DNA from: Cylindrodendrum hubeiense
Lineage: Eukaryota; Ascomycota; Sordariomycetes; Hypocreales; Nectriaceae
NCBI GenBank assembly: GCA_014621425.1
Contig: JAANBB010000001.1
Location: forward strand, 434,001-498,000
Length of the DNA stretch: 64,000 bases
Reading direction: 5' to 3'
Below the pieces are notes generated by a model. The model was not told where the DNA came from. It was given only the letters and a program-made list of their open reading frames with translations, and made no database searches. Position 1 is the first letter of the stretch. Each line of letters starts with the position of its first letter. A program made the position numbers and the translations under genes. Of this stretch, positions 61,280-64,000 are shown piece by piece.

Positions 61280-62473
61280 CTACGAGCAACGTTGGTGAAG
61301 TGTTTCCATTGTGGACACACTTTTGGCAAGTCTGGAGAATTGCGATTTAGGCCCCATGAATGAAATATCGCTCCCCTCTTCTTCATAGATTTCCATTTGT
61401 TCCCCTCCAGGCGTGCCTCCTTCTCGGGGTTCTGTCATTCCATACTTGTCAATACCAGCATCCTTTGATTCCACGTGTCCCTGGGTAATGCGGTAAAGGA
61501 AACGGTCGGCGTCTGAAAGCAATTTTTCGGCATCCCCATCCTTTGTAAGATGACCGCACGCCAGCTTCACACGGCGTGATACAGGTTCTGTCGATGCTGC
61601 TGCTGTAACTTTAGTGACCTATCGTCATGGCCCACTGGGAAATGGTGCTTACCAGTCTCTTTATTCCACTCGTCTACTAGACTTCTGAGCTTTCCCAAAG
61701 TCTCGGTGTATATGACAAGGTCCCCCTCGGGTGGGAATAAAATAGGGTACCACTCGTAAATCGTATCGCCTGCAAATAGGACTCTTTCTTGCGGATCCCA
61801 TAGGGCGAGCTCATCGGGGGTATGGCCAGGCGTCTGGTAAATCACTAACCCCAGGTCCTCACCTGCACCGTCAACCACGTGCTGGCCATCGCTGGCCCAA
61901 TGGGTCACCTTGTACTGTGGCGTCTCCATTCCAACATAGCGACAAAGAGATGTCGTTGGCAACCGATTTGGCCCCTCAATGAAATCTCTATCGTTTCCAC
62001 TCGCCCAAACAACAGTTCTATTGTCTGCAGCAAATTGGGGAACTCCGCCTTCAAAGTTGTGAGTAAATTGTGAGATACGAAGGTACAAAAGACTTACCGA
62101 TATGGTCAAAGTGGCAATGAGAACATATTACTGTATAGCTCTTAAATCCGCCAGGGTTCAACGGCTTGTTTTCGTTAACAGCTAGCGGGCACGTTTCCAG
62201 AAATTCTTTGAGAGACGTGAGCTTGACACCTGGGTCCCTGGCAATTCCGCCAGAGCCCGTATCGACAATGACAAGAGTAGATGGGTATGCCTTAACATAA
62301 ATGAAAGGATTTTCATCCCATTTGTCCTCTTCGACTATCAAGAAAGTAGTTGGGTTCAGCTGGCTGGCGGAGAAGCAGGTGCCAGGCTCTGCTGGGGGAT
62401 TCCTCGGTACAGCCACAGCCACGCTTGAACCTGTAGGGGAAGGGATTCGGCACATATTGAAGATGAGATACAA
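61280..62473 (-). CDS. Metallo-beta-lactamase-fold hydrolase
   Basis: Exons 62098-62473, 61653-62048 and 61280-61608 give 366 residues (start may be the ATG at 62455). The metal site is visible: VICSHCHFDHIGG (HxHxDH), YQTPGHTPDELALWD with the third His, the bridging Asp in VLFAGDTIYEW, and the last His in KLACGHL. The second intron is only 44 bp (GTAAGC donor, AAAG acceptor); without it the frame ends early at LYHAV, so it is needed to reach KLACGH. This is a soluble zinc-type hydrolase of the fungal MBL family related to lactonases and glyoxalase II; substrate unknown. It is convergent with the LVIVD gene. Confidence 0.88.
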
Positions 62474-63274
62474 TTGTACGAAAAATTATCCAGATGAACC
62501 GTCCTTTAGTTATACTATGGACATCCGGCTTAGCTTAATGAAAGCCCCAGGGAATTATCCAATGTTGACGTCACCTGCAACTGCGGAGAGTCATAGCGCC
62601 GAATTCCCTCATCCCCGCCGCCGGCCACATCATTTTCCGGCGGGACGGGTAGTTTATCTTCCACGGCCCGCAGAAATTCCATCGGGAATAGGTCGGTAAG
62701 CCTTAGTTCTACTGTACTCGTCACACATGACTCAACTAGTCCAATTAACGGAAGAAGGCAAGGTCAATCGCGAAAGGTAATTCTGCTGGGATGACTCGTG
62801 TAAAACTCGGAGAAGACTGTACATTGAAGTGAGGAGGCGTCCCCAGCGAGACTTCAGCAGCGACACAGTGAATTTAACTACTCTGGCAGTTCTGCTGGAC
62901 GTTTTCTGAGTTCAAGTACTATCCTCTAGCATTTTACTGATTCCGCCGAGATGGGTAACTGATAAATGTAATGGCGGGGTTACTTTTTGCTCGTTTACGC
63001 ATGTTGAGTTTGATAGCGGAAAAATTCCCCAAAGTGGCCTAATGCGCCTCAACCACGGTAAATGAAGAATAACGCTTGTTGAGGTGCTCAGCAAGGAAAT
63101 CGGTGGCAGTGAGTTGATCAGCAACTGTCGCTAGTGTTTTAATTTCTCAAAGCTTAGGAATAATGTAAACAAATTTCATTTAGAAGACGTCAAACATTTT
63201 TAGCATACCAAATATTTGCACTTATTTCAGAGCCAACACTTGTCCAACGAATTAATCCGAATCACATTTTCCGC
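62474..63274. other. Intergenic
   Basis: 0.8 kb with no gene or repeat recognised. It includes the hydrolase promoter and the 3' flank of the oxoprolinase gene. Confidence 0.5.
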
Positions 63275-64000
63275 CTATTCTCTTCCCCTGCCGCCACCTA
63301 CTGGTGTATGAATGATAATACCGTCACCTTTAGCAAACGAGGCCGTTGCTTTTCCTCCAACATTAACAACTAGTCCATTGTTTCGCACCCATAGATTCTT
63401 CCCCATAGCTCCATTTCCTCCTCCGGCACCACCTTTGGGAGCCCTCGAACGGCGCTCGGAGAGAATCGATACCTGAACATCCGGCAGCAAGAATTCAATA
63501 TCACGGATAATGCCGTCTCCACCAAGATATTGACCCTTGCCCCCAGACTCTGCCCCGATGCTGAATTCTCTAAGTAGAACAGGATATCTCTTCTCAAAAA
63601 CCTCAGGATCAATAATGCGCGGGTTCGTTATGTGAGTATGTACGCCACTGGTTCCATTCCACGTTGGTCCTGCTCCTGCTCCGCCACCGATGGTCTCATA
63701 GTATCCAAACCCTTTTTCGATCACTTCTTGACCATTCTCATCAATTCTTTTCCCGCCAATACCGAAAGTCAAATTGTTCATACAACCCGAGCTGTCAGCG
63801 CAGGCATCAAACGCCGTCAGGATGACATCAGTAATCCGTTGCGATGTAAGCACATTTCCTCCCACAACGGAAGCCCCTGTGGCAGGAGGCAGAATGAATT
63901 TATCGGGAATGCGAATATCGATGGGGTTGAGACACCCTTGGTTCAAAGGGATCTCAGATGTGACGACGGACCGAAGAAAATAGATAATTGCAGAATGCGC
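63275..64000 (-). CDS. 5-oxoprolinase / hydantoinase B, C-terminal part (cut by window edge)
   Basis: The frame is open from the window edge to a TAG at 63277-63275, 241 codons, and begins upstream of the window. Family blocks of the hydantoinase B domain are clear: SEIPLNQGCLNPIDIRIP, GNVLTSQRITDVILTAFD, YYETIGGGAGAGPTWNGTSG, VHTHITNPRIIDPEVFE and REFSIGAESGGKGQYLGGDG, then ERRSRAPKGGAGG and TPVGGGRGRE at the C terminus. In fungi this domain follows hydantoinase A in an ATP-dependent 5-oxoprolinase of about 1280 residues (glutathione cycle) or stands in related hydantoinases; the missing half decides which. Confidence 0.93.
   Translation of the reverse strand, partial: AHSAIIYFLRSVVTSEIPLNQGCLNPIDIRIPDKFILPPATGASVVGGNVLTSQRITDVILTAFDACADSSGCMNNLTFGIGGKRIDENGQEVIEKGFGYYETIGGGAGAGPTWNGTSGVHTHITNPRIIDPEVFEKRYPVLLREFSIGAESGGKGQYLGGDGIIRDIEFLLPDVQVSILSERRSRAPKGGAGGGNGAMGKNLWVRNNGLVVNVGGKATASFAKGDGIIIHTPVGGGRGRE

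Noticed and set aside
61619..61652. 34-bp intron in the metallo-beta-lactamase gene (acceptor GATAG)
   Set aside because: Too short and runs into a TAA; the 44-bp intron ending at AAAG restores the KLACGH frame.

Overview
The window is nuclear DNA of a filamentous ascomycete (Pezizomycotina; the gene repertoire fits a Sordariomycete, but the species is not resolved). Evidence: genes split by 44-85 bp introns with GTRNGT donors and CTRAC branch sites, four Zn2Cys6 transcription factors, fungal NACHT (NLR) genes, MFS, APC and NCS1 transporters, a rhodopsin-like membrane protein, and no bacterial-type operons. Exon joins below were worked out by hand from splice consensus and reading frame; they are predictions.

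Layout. 0-2 kb: 5' end of a cytochrome P450 and a complete homogentisate 1,2-dioxygenase, two steps of phenylacetate/tyrosine breakdown. 2.5-5.6 kb: a long proline-rich coiled-coil protein. 6.1-11.7 kb: an immunity-type locus, made of a NACHT-ankyrin NLR flanked by two small SesA-like proteins; all three carry one glycine-rich repeat motif (N-x-G-x-G-x4-H-x-G-x-G), at the extreme N terminus of the receptor and at the C terminus of both small proteins. This is the architecture of fungal amyloid-signalling cell-death modules and is the main discovery candidate. 13-15.4 kb: Zn2Cys6 regulator. 16-19.9 kb: a second NLR (hydrolase-NACHT-helical repeats) broken by an in-frame TGA. 20.3-27 kb: regulator divergent from an MCT-type MFS transporter, then a GT32 glycosyltransferase. 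27.4-32.3 kb: flavin amine oxidase divergent from a Zn2Cys6 regulator. 32.8-36.5 kb: another regulator, an NmrA/isoflavone-reductase-like enzyme and a Dabb-domain protein. 38-49.7 kb: GABA/choline-type permease, FAD monooxygenase, MFS transporter, EutQ-like cupin, aldehyde dehydrogenase and an unknown multipass membrane protein, a plausible catabolic neighbourhood. 49.8-56 kb: PL9 pectate lyase, an NCS1 permease carrying an in-frame TAG, and a rhodopsin-like protein. 56-59.5 kb is gene-poor. 59.5-64 kb: secreted LVIVD-repeat protein, metallo-beta-lactamase-fold enzyme and the C-terminal part of a 5-oxoprolinase/hydantoinase B.

Overall the window looks like accessory chromosome: transport and catabolic genes next to their own regulators, a self/non-self or defence locus, and at least two genes that seem to be decaying through single nonsense changes.
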